Below, piece by piece: positions 11,566 through 22,015 of a DNA stretch of 64,000 nt. A model generated the notes under the pieces. That model searched no databases. It was not told where the DNA came from and saw only the letters and a list, made by a program, of their open reading frames with translations. The stretch spans positions 682,001 through 746,000 of the forward strand of contig CAJZBQ010000002.1 of the NCBI GenBank assembly GCA_914767885.1, given 5' to 3'. Source of the stretch: Blepharisma stoltei (lineage: Eukaryota > Ciliophora > Heterotrichea > Heterotrichida > Blepharismidae). Each line of letters starts with the position of its first letter. Positions within the stretch are counted from its first letter, which is position 1. The translations under genes were made by a program, and so were the position numbers.

Positions 11566-11938
11566 CTCCCCACCCCCTCTGTGAGTGAACAAAAAAATTT
11601 TGTTCACTCACGGTTAATTTTTTTTTTTAAAAAATTATATATATAAATTTTCTAGAAATTTTTTTTTTTCGAATTTTAAAAAAATCTAATTTGCAAAAAT
11701 TGGAAAGCAAATATTAATTTAATTTATAAAATTTATGTTTTAAAAAGCAATTTTGTTTTAAAATTAAACAGAATTAGCTCTAGATTTCATTATAATAATT
11801 ATCAATTATATATCAATTTTTTTTCCATAAAACATTCTCTATTAAAAAAAATTTTTGTTCACTCACGGAGGGTGGGTTTTTGGGCAAAAAATGGCGATTT
11901 TTCTAATGGTTTGTTCACTCACGGAGGGGGGGGAGTTA
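11566..11938 (-). mobile_element. CTCCGTGAG-family MITE (373 bp), TTA-flanked
   Basis: TTA at 11563-11565 and 11936-11938. Hairpin end on the left (CTCTGTGAGTGAACAAA and complement). Two spaced motif copies on the right ending GGGGGGGGAG. Intergenic, 3' of the Lys/Glu-rich gene. Confidence 0.8.
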
Positions 11939-11961
11939 GTAAACAGAGACTTTAATCTAAG

Positions 11962-13674
11962 TTAATTAGTGTTTCCTTCAATCTTTTGCTTTTTATGTAT
12001 GAGTCGTTTATATTGTCTCCAAAGTGGTATTTTCCCTTTGATTGCTCCACCAAATAGAGCAGCCTCCCTCACTGAAAACATCAAGAGTCCAGTAAGTGCG
12101 CAGAAATCAGTGAAATACTGAGGATTTAGCGTCGATTCACGTCCTCCTATGATTTCTTCTAATTTATCGATATTTTCATCAGAAAAATCAAATTCCGTTA
12201 CTTTTTCATTGAAAATCTTATCGACAGTTTTCTTATTTTTTTCCTTATTTCTAGAATCAATAAGGAACTTCCTGCACTCATCCCATGCTTTGCTGTCATC
12301 TTCAGGCAAGCTCTGACCAAGCAATTGGAAGAAAATCCTCCAAGCCCAAACTACATCTGACCTTGGATAGCGATCGAGGTAGAATTTGTCGTCATCCATT
12401 GTAGTTAATAGAGAAAGGGCACTTTTAGCTCCTACAGAAAGCTCAAATGGCTTTCCAGTTGTTAGCTCATCAATAGAGTGATTCTCCGTCAACGATGCAA
12501 TAAGCTTATCAATTTCTTCGAGTGATAAAGTTGAAGTTGTAGGCTTGGCTACTGGACTGGATTCTTTTGATTCTTCTGTTGATGTTGATTCTTTATTTTC
12601 TTCTGGAGCTGAGTCTTGGTTGTTTTCTTGCGGTAGATCATTATTTTCAATAAGTAAATCTTCCGCATTTGCTGGCTCAATTGGAGAGCCTCCAGCATCT
12701 GAAACATTGTCGACATTTGGAATTTTATCTTCAGAATTTTCTTCAGGTTGGCTTGAAGGCTCAGCATTTTCTGGGTCTTCATGCTTTTCTTCTTCTGTTG
12801 TTTCTGGCTCATTTTTTCCCTCTTCATGGCTTTCTGTTTTAGTTTTCTCTTCTTCGCCTTTCTTTTTCTTCTCTTCTCCAGCCTTCTTTTTATGTTCTTC
12901 TGTTTTTTTCTTTCCTTCTTCGCCTTTTTTCTTGCTTTCTTCAACTTTCTTCTTACTTTCTTCTTTTTTCTTTCCTTCTTCTTTCTTTTTATCTTCAGTA
13001 CCCTTTTTCTTTGCTTCCTCAGCTTTTTTCTTTTCCTCGCCTGCCTTTTTCTTGCTTTCTTCTTCTAGTTTTTTATTTTTAGCTTCCTCAGCTTTTTTGG
13101 CTTTTGCTTCTTCAGCTTTTTGTTTTTTCTCAGCTTCTTCTTGTTTCTTCTTTTCTTTTTCTTCCTCAGCTTTTTTCTTTGCCTCTTCTTTCTTCTTATT
13201 CTCTTCATCTTTCTTTTTCTTAGCTTCCTCTGCTTTTAATTTCTTTTCATCCTCAGCCTTTTTCTTAGCTTCTTCCTTTTTCTTATTCTCCTCCTCTTTT
13301 TTCTTTTTCGCTTCTTCTGCTTTTTTATTTTTCTCTTCATCAGCTTTTTTCTTAGCTTCTTCTTTCTTTAGTTTTTCCTCTTCCGCCTTCTTATTTTTTG
13401 GGTCAGCAGTGCCAGGTTTATCAAATCCTGGCTTTCTGCTTGGATTAACACGAGCAGTTTGAGGCCTTTTAGGCTCTTCATTGGAACTGGTTTCAACATC
13501 TATTGATAGTTTAGGTTTTCCTTTTGGATGAGTTTGAATATGTTGGGAGAGGGATTCAACAACTTGGATTAGTTCTTGGATTTGCTCATGGTGAGAGTGA
13601 AAGCCACTATAGAGGTTTTCAAGGCGAGGAGAGAGCATCTCTTCTACTTCGACAAGCACACGATCCCAATCCAT
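11962..13674 (-). CDS. Lys/Glu-rich repeat protein with C-terminal globular domain, 570 aa
   Basis: Residues ~85-300 are a long run of KKAEEAKKK/KKEEENKKK-type repeats, expected to be a charged single helix or coiled coil. An acidic Ser/Asn/Pro linker follows (~300-400). The last ~170 residues are an ordinary mixed domain (SLEEIDKLIASLTENHSID ... YPRSDVVWAWRIFFQLLG ... REAALFGGAIKGKIPLWRQY). I do not recognise the C-terminal domain. Single frame with no intron or IES. The complementary strand of the repeat region is also open, which is a composition artefact. Confidence 0.85.
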   Translation of the reverse strand: MDWDRVLVEVEEMLSPRLENLYSGFHSHHEQIQELIQVVESLSQHIQTHPKGKPKLSIDVETSSNEEPKRPQTARVNPSRKPGFDKPGTADPKNKKAEEEKLKKEEAKKKADEEKNKKAEEAKKKKEEENKKKEEAKKKAEDEKKLKAEEAKKKKDEENKKKEEAKKKAEEEKEKKKQEEAEKKQKAEEAKAKKAEEAKNKKLEEESKKKAGEEKKKAEEAKKKGTEDKKKEEGKKKEESKKKVEESKKKGEEGKKKTEEHKKKAGEEKKKKGEEEKTKTESHEEGKNEPETTEEEKHEDPENAEPSSQPEENSEDKIPNVDNVSDAGGSPIEPANAEDLLIENNDLPQENNQDSAPEENKESTSTEESKESSPVAKPTTSTLSLEEIDKLIASLTENHSIDELTTGKPFELSVGAKSALSLLTTMDDDKFYLDRYPRSDVVWAWRIFFQLLGQSLPEDDSKAWDECRKFLIDSRNKEKNKKTVDKIFNEKVTEFDFSDENIDKLEEIIGGRESTLNPQYFTDFCALTGLLMFSVREAALFGGAIKGKIPLWRQYKRLIHKKQKIEGNTN

Positions 13675-14432
13675 TATTATTATCCAATAAAAGAATTTAA
13701 TAAAATATGCTTTGGCTGGAGATATTAAGGTGGAAAAAAGCCGGTTGATTATGAAATCATTAAATTATAGCCAATTTGCCCAATTTATAGAAATTGTAAT
13801 GGACTGGCATTAAAAGTAAGAATTAATTCTTAAATTATATGGCTTATTTAAATCTATTGGTTTTATTTTAAATAATATATCTACATTTACGATTAATTAC
13901 GGCTTAACAACAAACTTTTTTTGCCTAAATTCTGCTAGCCTATAATGCTGAAGCTATAATTGATAATAAAAAAGAGGCATTTGGTGATTTTAAATAGTGA
14001 AACATCAAAGAGAATAGTAAAAATGGCTATAATCTTTGATTAGTAATCAAAAAAGATCTATCATTCTTATCTAAGAATTAATCAATTTATATCATTTAAA
14101 TAATTAATTGCGAAATGGTCATTTATGATGTGATATTTTTATAAACATAAACTGATAGCACGATTATAACTTTAAGATGTTACATGAAAAGCTTTGCTTA
14201 ATGCATACTGACATGAAATTGAAGAGTTTATGCTTTTTCATCTAATATAAATTATATTAATCTTAACTGGCATATATCGCAATTTAAGTTATTATAATTT
14301 AATAAATATACCAACAACGTTTTAACCTTTAAAAGATGAGATTCAGAAATTTTTAAGATCTCGCTTGGTAATAAGCAAATAACTTACTTCTTGTCTTAAA
14401 TTTTAACGACAGCTTTATATTTTAAACACAAA
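13675..14432. promoter_or_regulatory. Divergent intergenic region, 758 bp
   Basis: AT-rich spacer between two divergently oriented genes. No ORF, RNA gene or repeat family recognised. Confidence 0.4.
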
Positions 14433-16777
14433 ATGTCACAAATTACAGACAGGCTTCGATCTCAGAACGGGAAGCTCCGCGAAGAAATAAAAAAACTCCA
14501 ATATGCTCTTAAAGAGATAAATAATGACGTCCCAATCTCATCTTTCTCCCAAAAGGAGCCAAAAATACATTCACAAAATTTCAAAAATCAAAATCGTTAT
14601 TACATGAAGCAAGGCTTAGATGGAAAAATTCAAAAAGAAGTAGCTTTACGAGAGTATCCTAGAGTTATCGAAGTTTCAATAAAAAAGAAAGATACAGGCT
14701 GCGATCCGATTTATTTCGAATCCAATTCGAAGTCTGAAAGCTTGCTAGATTCCTCTAAACAGTCAAATCCCTTTGACACTAAAAAAACGATAAACAGCTC
14801 CCATATAGACAGTTGGTCAAGCATAGGTCGCAACCCTACACCCCCACCCCCCTCCAATAACCCCCACCCTCACCACCCCTAAAAATGGTACCCCCACCCC
14901 CCTTTCACAGATGGCACCCCCACCCCCTCCTCTCGGGTTTATCCTATAGAAGTTATTGATAGGAAATAAGCAGAATAAATTAAACATAACCCAATTAAAA
15001 TACTATATTTTTAAATTAAGTCCACAAATTACTTTATATTTATGATTAATTAATAAATTTAAATGAATTAGCAATTAATTAGAAAATATATTAAATTTGT
15101 TATTTATATTTATAAATATAATGCTAAAGATATATAGATAATGGCATTAATATATAAATTAGCCAAGCACAATACAATAACTTGCATTAAATTTATGGAT
15201 TCATAAATTAAAGCTAATCTGATTACCATTGTGCAAAGATTGCAGGACTGAATTGGTAACAGGATTCATAGTGGTAATAAAAATAGCATTTGCTATTGTC
15301 AGTTTTACTTTTGGATCTCTAATTCGACTTTTAGCTATTGTTCCACAAAGTTCATATAGCTTTTTGCCTTGAGTGGCGCGGTATGGGCGCCACTTCGGCA
15401 AGCTCCTTCTTCCAGTTGGCCGAGCCAACTCAGGTTGGTTCGACCAACTGGAGAATTGACAAGTGAGGGCCTTTTGGGGAGACTTGTCAGTTCTAGTTGG
15501 CCGAACCAACCTGAGTTGGCTCGGCCAACTGGAAGAAGGAGCTTGCCGAAGTGGCGCCCGCACCGCGCCACTCAAGGAAAAAAGCATAAATATATGCAGG
15601 ATATATTGCTAATTAATACCAAAGATCATTATTAACTTGCTAACAAAATTTTTTCAGATTTGGTGAGCTTACTAGTTATAGGAAATTCTCACCCCACTCC
15701 ATCTACTCCTTAATCGATTGTGCTACGCTATGTGGATATTGTATAAATTAGTAATTTTGAATATTTAAAATAATAATTTCTTTATTACGTCTGCTCTAAA
15801 TTGGCATTTTTTTCATATATTTTATGCTATATAAGGGGATGGGGGTGGGGGTGCCATCTGTGAAAAGGGGGGTGGGGCTGCCATTTTTTAGGAGGGGTGG
15901 GGGTACCATTAAAAAAGGGGGGTGGGGGTGTAGGGTTGCTACCTGTGCTTGACCAGACAGTCTATTCACAAGCACCTTACAAAATGATTCTGAAGACTAT
16001 ATCCGAGATAACTTTGAAAGTCCTGAATTTTCAAAGAAATTCAAAAATAAAAATCCAGAAAGGGCACTTAAAGATTCTTTTGACTCTTATTATGAGTCAG
16101 AACAAGAAAATCTTGATAAATCAGGAAAATGCGAATTAAGCTTCCATGATTATGAAAAAGACCATGAAAGAGGTTCGAGAAGAAAGGAAAGAAATTTGCT
16201 GCAAGAAATCGAGAGTTTGAGAGATGAAAATAAAAAGTTGAGGACAGTGCTTAAAACTAGTTTCAGCAGTAATGCTGATAAAGAAAATAGAGATACAAAA
16301 GTGAAAAAACTTGATAAAAGCGAAGAAATTGTGGTCATAGAAAACAATAATTGCATAGAAAGTGCTAAAAAGAGAAATGGAGTAAAAATTAAGGCAAAAA
16401 CTCCAATAAAGCAAGCAAAAATTACGAAATCAACTACACCTAGAAGCAAAACAGTAGCAAAAGTAGTTAAGAAAAGCCAAGAAAAATCCAAAACTCCACG
16501 AAAAGTATTAACACATAGATCATCAACCCCACGAAAAGTTTTAACAAATAGGTCATCGACTCCTCAGAACTTCAGCCAATCTACAACTCCAAAAAGATCC
16601 CAAAAACATTCGCAAAGTTCTATATCTTTATCTCAAAGAGCTGAGAGATCACTAACGCCATCTCGTTCTCATCATTGCCAAAAATGTGACAGCCTTCTTA
16701 CAAGAGGCAGATCGACATTTAGCTGTAAAAAACATGGAAGTTGCATATCTAAAAGTTCAAGCTCTAAAAACCTGTAA
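14433..16777 (+). CDS. Coiled-coil protein with Cys/His C-terminus, 395 aa, containing a 1.16-kb IES
   Basis: Starts with a coiled coil (SQITDRLRSQNGKLREEIKK). After removal of 14808-15964 the frame continues from NSSHI to FTSTLQNDSEDYIRDNF. There is a second coiled coil around LLQEIESLRDENKKLR, a basic Ser/Thr/Pro-rich region with repeated RSSTPRKVLT units, and a C-terminal CxxC...CxxxH cluster (HCQKCDSLL...SCKKHGS) that could bind zinc. I do not recognise the family; the layout would suit a cytoskeletal or basal-body protein. Converges with the dehydrogenase gene, 17 bp between ends. Confidence 0.75.
14808..15964. mobile_element. Large TIR element / IES (1157 bp) with a nested palindrome
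   Basis: TA at 14806-14807 and 15963-15964. Imperfect terminal inverted repeats of over 100 bp start TAGAC.GT.TGGTCAAGC, pass through GCAACCCTACACCCCCACCC and continue with further C-rich repeats. Excision leaving one TA joins the gene exactly in frame. The AT-rich middle contains a separate palindromic element at 15357-15588, so one insertion landed in another. Confidence 0.85.
15357..15588. mobile_element. Palindromic TA-bounded element nested in the 1.16-kb IES
   Basis: Inverted arms of about 100 bp starting TATAGCTTTTTGCCTTGAGT with GC-rich internal arms (GGCGCCACTTCGGCAAGCTC, AGTTGGCCGAGCCAACTC). Fold-back structure with a short loop near 15465. Apparent TA ends. Confidence 0.75.
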
Positions 16778-16794
16778 GTTATAAATATTGTTTA

Positions 16795-17798
16795 TTAAAG
16801 TTTAGGACGTGCTTTTTCCGCTTCAATAATTCCCATAACTTTTTGCAACGTATCCGTATGAGCTTGTGGGTAATCCACGTTTCCAGTATAATTATTAGCT
16901 TCAGCCCATCTTCTTTTGATATCTTCAGCTCTGATATTTTCACCTCCATAAAGTCCAGGGCTTCTTTGCCATCTCATTGTAGCGATAAATCCTCCAGCGA
17001 CCTCATAAAGGTTTCCAGTCTGTTGGCAGCTTTCATGGCACAAATAAACTACTAAAGGAACAACTCTTTCTGGGGTCAATAATCTCAATAAATCAGGAGT
17101 CAAAATATCTTCAGTCATTCTTGATGCTGCATTCGGGACTATGGTGTTAACTCTGATATTATTTTTTTCACCTTCTTTAGCTAAAGTAAGTGTAAATCCA
17201 TGTAGCCCGTATTTCGCGGTTGAATAGTTGGCTTGACCGAAATTTCCATAAATTCCGCTTCCGCTAGAAGTGTTGATGATTCTTCCGAATTTTTGTTCAC
17301 GCATCTTCAGCCAGGCTGCTTTGGTTAGGGAAAAAGCACCGCCCAAGTGGACTCTCATGATTAAGTCCCAGTCGTTGTCAGTCATTTTGCCAAAGCTGAC
17401 GTCTCTGAGGATTCCAGCATTGTTGATTATAACATCAATTCTTCCAAATGCGTCGATTGCGGCTTTAACGATTTTTTCTCCGAACTCTACGGAGTCATAA
17501 TTGGCTATGCTGCTTTTAATTGATTTTTGTTTAAAAAATTATTTATAAATAGGTGAAGAGTATAGTTCAAATATAAATATACAAAGAATACAGCAGTTCC
17601 TCCGAGTTTTCTGATTTCGTCAACAACATTATCAGCTACTCTTGCTGAAGAGCCTTCACCTACACGTGAGACACCTAAGTCATTGACTACAATTTTACCT
17701 CCTCTTCTAGCGAACTCAAGCGCATAGGCTCTGCCAAGACCGGAGCCAGCACCTGTCACAATGATGACTCTGTTATCGAATCGAAGAGTGTCTGCCAT
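16795..17798 (-). CDS. Short-chain dehydrogenase, MFE-2 / HSD17B4-type (3R)-hydroxyacyl-CoA dehydrogenase, 306 aa
   Basis: Oxidises (3R)-3-hydroxyacyl-CoA with NAD in peroxisomal-type beta-oxidation, by family precedent. Motifs: cofactor loop [27 protein letters not shown], catalytic Ser in [11 protein letters not shown], and Tyr/Lys in YSTAKYG. The sequence past the SDR core ([20 protein letters not shown]) resembles the linker that follows the dehydrogenase domain in MFE-2, but the hydratase and SCP2 domains are absent, so this is a stand-alone dehydrogenase. An 83-bp IES (17508-17590) splits GGTAVANYDSVE after GGTAV. No peroxisomal targeting signal: it ends ARPKL. Confidence 0.9.
17508..17590. 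other. Short unique TA-bounded IES (83 bp)
   Basis: TA at 17506-17507 and 17589-17590. Removing 83 bp joins ...LGGTAV to [11 protein letters not shown], the sequence expected for MFE-2 dehydrogenases. AT-rich, no inverted repeat, no GT-AG intron of the usual size. Strong because the protein family defines both sides. Confidence 0.9.
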
Positions 17799-17987
17799 TA
17801 TTATAACTTAATCTAAGAATTTTATGCCTTTTAAGGGATGCTATAGGACAGTTTTTTATCAATAATTTCATAATTTCTATAGAAAGGCTCCATCATAGTT
17901 TTTAAGGTGTAAAAAATCAACAAAAATCTTATAAGTGACGACATAACTTTTGCCAATATAAAAACTCCTTCACAAAAATATTTATAG

Positions 17988-19295
17988 TTAACAATTATTC
18001 ATCCCTTGTATTACAGATACAAATGAGAGGGTCTCCGATTCCATTGTAAACCTATTCACCAATACAACCTGCTGCCTTGAAGTGAACTTTGGTATTGTTA
18101 TGCAATGAACTCCTTCCTCAGTAACTAATTTCTGATAATTTGGCATCCCTCCAACTACATACAAATTAGGCAAATCCTCTACAATAAAAGGATCATCATC
18201 TTGCATGGGGATACATCCTAAGGCATCTGGGGCGTTAGGTGCTAAATGCCTTCATTTCATAGTTAGCTCCAGTATCTTTATAGGGTCTTGCGTATCAATG
18301 AACTGCATTATTGCATTAATATTCTGCCCTGAAGTGCAAAGTATATGGATCCCATCTATTTTGCATTCATAAGGATTAGGGAAGCTTCTTAATGCAGAAT
18401 ATCTTGATGCCAAAGGAAATAAATAAGGGTTTAAAGGCTGCTGAGGCATTGAGGAATTCGACGGATCCATTTCTCCAGGAATCAAATCAACAGGAAGTAT
18501 CCCTGCAAGCTCAGCGAGAAAAGTGTCAAAAAACTCTAGTGATTTTGATATAGAAGGTACTATATCTGCACTTATGTCACTGTAGGCTTTTTGCTCGAAA
18601 GAATTTTCTTTATCGGCTTTATACAATGAATTTCCCAGGATCACAAATCTTACGATGTTTTTTGCAACTTCTGCGGAATCGTTTCCAAGGTTTCCTTGGA
18701 GAAAATTTGATAATAAATTTAGGAGAATTGGGTCCAATGAAGGATTTCCTATTTCAATTCCTGAAATAAAGCAAATAAATTCATCGCCTTTGCGCAATAA
18801 AGGTCTTGGTGGGTCTGCAGAGGGGTAAAATATTTCGATAACTTCTAAAACAGAATTTTCTCTCATTACTCCTCTTACAGCTACAACTAAACCAGTTATT
18901 AAATTTTCCCAGTCAAAATATTGCTTTAGATCAAGTCTGACCCTTCCTGACTCGTCTTCCAGATATATAAAATCTTCTTCTTTCCGTCTATTATAAAAAG
19001 TTGACTGCTTTCTATCAGCTAAAATCCCTATTTTCGATATATATTTTTCTACTATAGAGCTTCTGTCTGCGTAGGTACAAACAATAATTCCTGCAATTAA
19101 ACAGCTTTGATTGACTTTGACTTCCATTATTTCTGAGAGAGAAAAATACCCAGACTCGTCAGCAGAAATACAGCGATATTTGAGAGACTTTAGCCTTGCA
19201 CAGTATAAAGAGTGATATTGGGAGGTAAAATCGAGCTTTGCTATGAATTGTTGGCCGATGAAGGAATGCTGGTAAGTAATCTTTCGCTCGATCAT
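17988..19295 (-). CDS. POLD2: DNA polymerase delta small subunit (POLD2), 435 aa
   Basis: B-subunit of replicative DNA polymerase delta; an inactive phosphoesterase-fold scaffold linking the catalytic subunit and the clamp. Visible: an N-terminal OB-fold-like region (YIYLEDESGRVRLDL ... LVVAVRGVM), then the conserved VDLIPGEMDPSNSSMPQQPL, HILCTSGQNINAIMQ and a C-terminal APNAPDALGCIPMQDDDPF that corresponds to the APDTLGCYPF region of other POLD2 proteins. A TGA at 18249-18251 reads as Trp in TMKWRHLAP. Length is slightly short of the animal protein (~470). No IES or intron. Confidence 0.95.
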
Positions 19296-19380
19296 TATTT
19301 GTATAAGGGGGATCTGAGGGTCTTATGAAATTTTTTAATAAAATTTAATTCGGTTTTATATAACATTAAGTTTACAAGAA

Positions 19381-21845
19381 ATGAAACCTTCTCTATTGTC
19401 TGAATGTAAGAAGACTAAAAACCCTTGCTTCTTTGGTTTGAACTCATTTAATTTAGGGCTAAACTCTCATTCAGAAAAATCTCAAGGCATTCAAAGCGGA
19501 GAAGCATCAAATGATTTTCAGTTCACTAGAGACCCAGGTCCAGATATTTATTTTCATTTAAGTACTCATTATAGCCCATTACCTGTCAATATAAGAATCC
19601 CAGAAACTTTAATCAGAGCCCCAGGGCTATCAAGTCCTGTATTTTTATATTGAGAAAATCAATCAGTCCAGGCATATCAGAAAAAAGAGTAAAATTTATG
19701 CAGCGCATTTTCAACATTTATTGCTACCACTGAAAAATTCATAGACAATAGCTCCTTATTTCCTAGCTATATTCATTCCAACGGGAAAAGTAAGGTATAG
19801 AGGTTTCCTCTATATAGCGCTAAAAGCGCAGACATTTTCCCAGGAGCTTTCCAAGTTCGTCGGACCAAATCGCTTTTTGGTCCGACCAAGGCATTGATTT
19901 GGTGCAACCTACCGATAAATTCCGATCAGAATTTATCGGCCTTACAGCGCCAAACATAGGAAACTTCTATAACTCTCTGTAAAAACTCAAAACACGCAAT
20001 AAGAATTTGAGCGGAGTGCAAAGACGACTATCAGATATTGCAGAGATATGTAGCACCTAAAGCAAATCAAGTAGAAAAACTAAGAGTTTATTGATATTAT
20101 TCAGAGCCTACGAAATTCTATTTAATAAGAAATAAAGCATCAGCTATTAATTTAGGGAAAAGTTCAACACTAGCTACAAAGATTCCTATGGTGAATAGCA
20201 GCTATATGTACCAAACAAAAGACTATGCATTTGCAGGGAGGATTCTAAAAACTTCTTTTAGTCCTTCCTTTCCTTTCAGACCTAAATTAAGCAAATCAAT
20301 TTCTCCAGTATCAAAGAGCTCATCTAAGATCTTAAATATATCATCTTATTATATTCCCTTGCAAAACGGCCCTGGAAATTCTTCCCCTACACACTCCCAA
20401 AATACTTCAAAAATAATAAATTCTTCAACACTTGACCTTAGCTCCAAGCCCAAAGAATTTGAAAAAGATCTCTATATAGTAAAAAGCCGAAAAGGAGGAA
20501 TTAATGTAGAAGTTGTAGTGATAGAAAATGAAAATGAAGTAGAAAAAATGATGAATTTTATGGTCGGATATTTGGAAAATTGCATAATAATGCCGGAGAA
20601 CACAAAAATTGTTGAGCTAATTGCAGATTTTATGCAGGATAGAAATGACGATTGATTTTTATTACGCTGTAAAGCACACAAAATTGATTATATTCATTCA
20701 GGTAACCGTGCGAAATATAAAAATAAAAGACTATCTGGAGTTTTGCGGTCACTTAATAGTGCTAAATTGTTAGCTGAAGCTTTACAAATTCATGAAGAAA
20801 ATCGCAGAAAAAACGTCAATTCGATGATGAATTCTTTAAAAAGAAGACTTGACTCACTTATCCAGCAGAATTCAAAAATCCCAAAAAATTATGCATATTA
20901 TAGCCCTAAAGAATCTGTTCAGGAAACCAGAAATATTTATTTAGCTGAGAGGAGAGCATCTAGACACGGTACAGTCCCAATATTAATGATTGGAACAGAT
21001 GACGATCTTCCTGTAGACGACATCAATTCCTCCTTATTTTCCCCTATGCTAAAATCATATAAAAAATCTAAAAAGGCTCAAACCAAAAGCGAACCCTTTT
21101 CACAGGTAAATGAACTCATTGAAAAAATTTCAGAAGAAAGCTTAAGATACTCAGATCTAATTGGGATTGATAAAATCACGATAAAAGAAATCGTAGCAAG
21201 CTGCGTTTATTCTACTATTAATATTGCAAGTAGTGAAGTTAGAAATGTTTCATTACAGTCTAAAAGAGAGAGAGTTTAATTATAGGGGATTAAACGGAGG
21301 TTATTTCAGCCCCTAGCCAGTTGAGCTTCAGCTTCATGCTTCATGTGGCGCTAAGCCACACTTTCGCCCTTTTCTGGTGACGTCGACATCTTTCGGGAGG
21401 CTCACCCAAACCTGCTTGGACCAAAAAACTTCAGCAAGGAACTCTCTTAACCCCTGGTAGTGCTCAGGAATGAGGGTGCCGTCCGATACCTCTTTCTGGA
21501 ACTACCTCTGACATTTACAGGCAACATAATGCTCCTCCAGAAGTACTCGATTGGTGCTGCGCCGCCGGTCTTCTTGTCTGTGGGCCGAAAGGGAGGCCCA
21601 GTTAGTTCAGACCGCACCCCACCCCAGAATTCCTTTACCTGGCGACCCCATGGCCTTCCAGCCGTTTTATTTTTTCAAACGGCCGGAAATTTTTCTTCTG
21701 TCGTAACGCCGATGGCAGAAATTAGTCTAAAAGAAGATTATTAAAAATTTTTGAAAGCAACTTGGTGTTACTAGGAGCAGATAAAGAGGAATATTTACTT
21801 TATATAGAAAATTTTAAGCGATTGTTGGAAATTCCAGATGATTAA
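19381..21845 (+). CDS. Unknown 602-aa protein assembled across an intron, a palindromic IES and a GC-rich insert
   Basis: Not recognised. The frame runs MKPSLLSECKKTKN... through three TGA (Trp) codons, a 15-nt intron (19689-19703), an IES (19798-19971) and a GC-rich insert (21268-21734), ending EIPDD at TAA. All joins preserve frame and the total is a whole number of codons. The middle (EVVVIENENEVEKMMNFM) and the C-terminal third (SAKLLAEALQIHEENRRKN ... NELIEKISEESLRYSDLIG) are helical. It is divergent from POLD2 with about 85 bp between starts. One gene rather than two is inferred from the continuous frame across 20652-20743. Confidence 0.75.
19689..19703 (+). other. 15-nt spliceosomal intron
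   Basis: GTAAAATTTATGCAG; it contains the in-frame TAA, and removal joins AYQKKD to AFSTFIATTEKF. Confidence 0.85.
19798..19971. mobile_element. Palindromic TA-bounded IES (174 bp), TATAGA..TTTCC family
   Basis: TA at 19796-19797 and 19970-19971. Inverted ends TATAGAGGTTTCCT and AGGAAACTTCTATA, then AGCGC, with further internal hairpins (GGTCCGACCAA, CCGATAAATTC). Related to the elements at 35084 and 36584. Excision restores frame (GKSKV|TLCKNSKHAI). Confidence 0.85.
21268..21734 (-). mobile_element. GC-rich SINE-like insert 5 (467 bp) with 11-bp TSD
   Basis: AGTCTAAAAGA at 21257-21267 and 21724-21734. Reverse-complement homologue of the insert at 10145, with the same block order. Removal joins VSLQSKR to RLLKIFESNL and adds the natural C-terminus. 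Without it the protein stops at RERV. Confidence 0.85.
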
Positions 21846-22015
21846 TAAATTAATGTGTAATAAATTTATTTATTTTAAAAACTGAGCTATCAGCAACCTT
21901 TGATGGGTATTTACTCTAGAGTTTTTGTATGATTAAGGGATTTCCATTTATTATTTAATTTTTTTTAAAAAATACATAGCTTCATTAATGGTCCTCTCCT
22001 ATTAATAACAATAAA

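Larger units (their letters stand above)
10958..11961. other. Intergenic region with two MITE copies
   Basis: No gene seen. It contains a degenerate family-a copy (11267-11516) and an intact minus-orientation copy (11566-11938); the rest is AT-rich. Confidence 0.6.

Noticed and set aside
12545-13462. Long plus-strand open frame rich in Phe and Ser
   Set aside because: It is the complement of the Lys/Glu repeat region; the composition explains the absence of stops.
14837-14880. Poly-Pro C-terminus (NPTPPPPS) of the 14433 ORF
   Set aside because: This is translation of the C-rich IES end; the true gene continues after excision at 15964.
15201-15635. Overlapping ORFs on both strands with similar Arg/Pro-rich products
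   Set aside because: They are the two arms of one palindrome read in opposite directions.
21460-21744. 94-aa ORF in the insert at 21268
   Set aside because: It lies in the GC-rich non-coding element; the homologous insert at 10145 has no corresponding frame.
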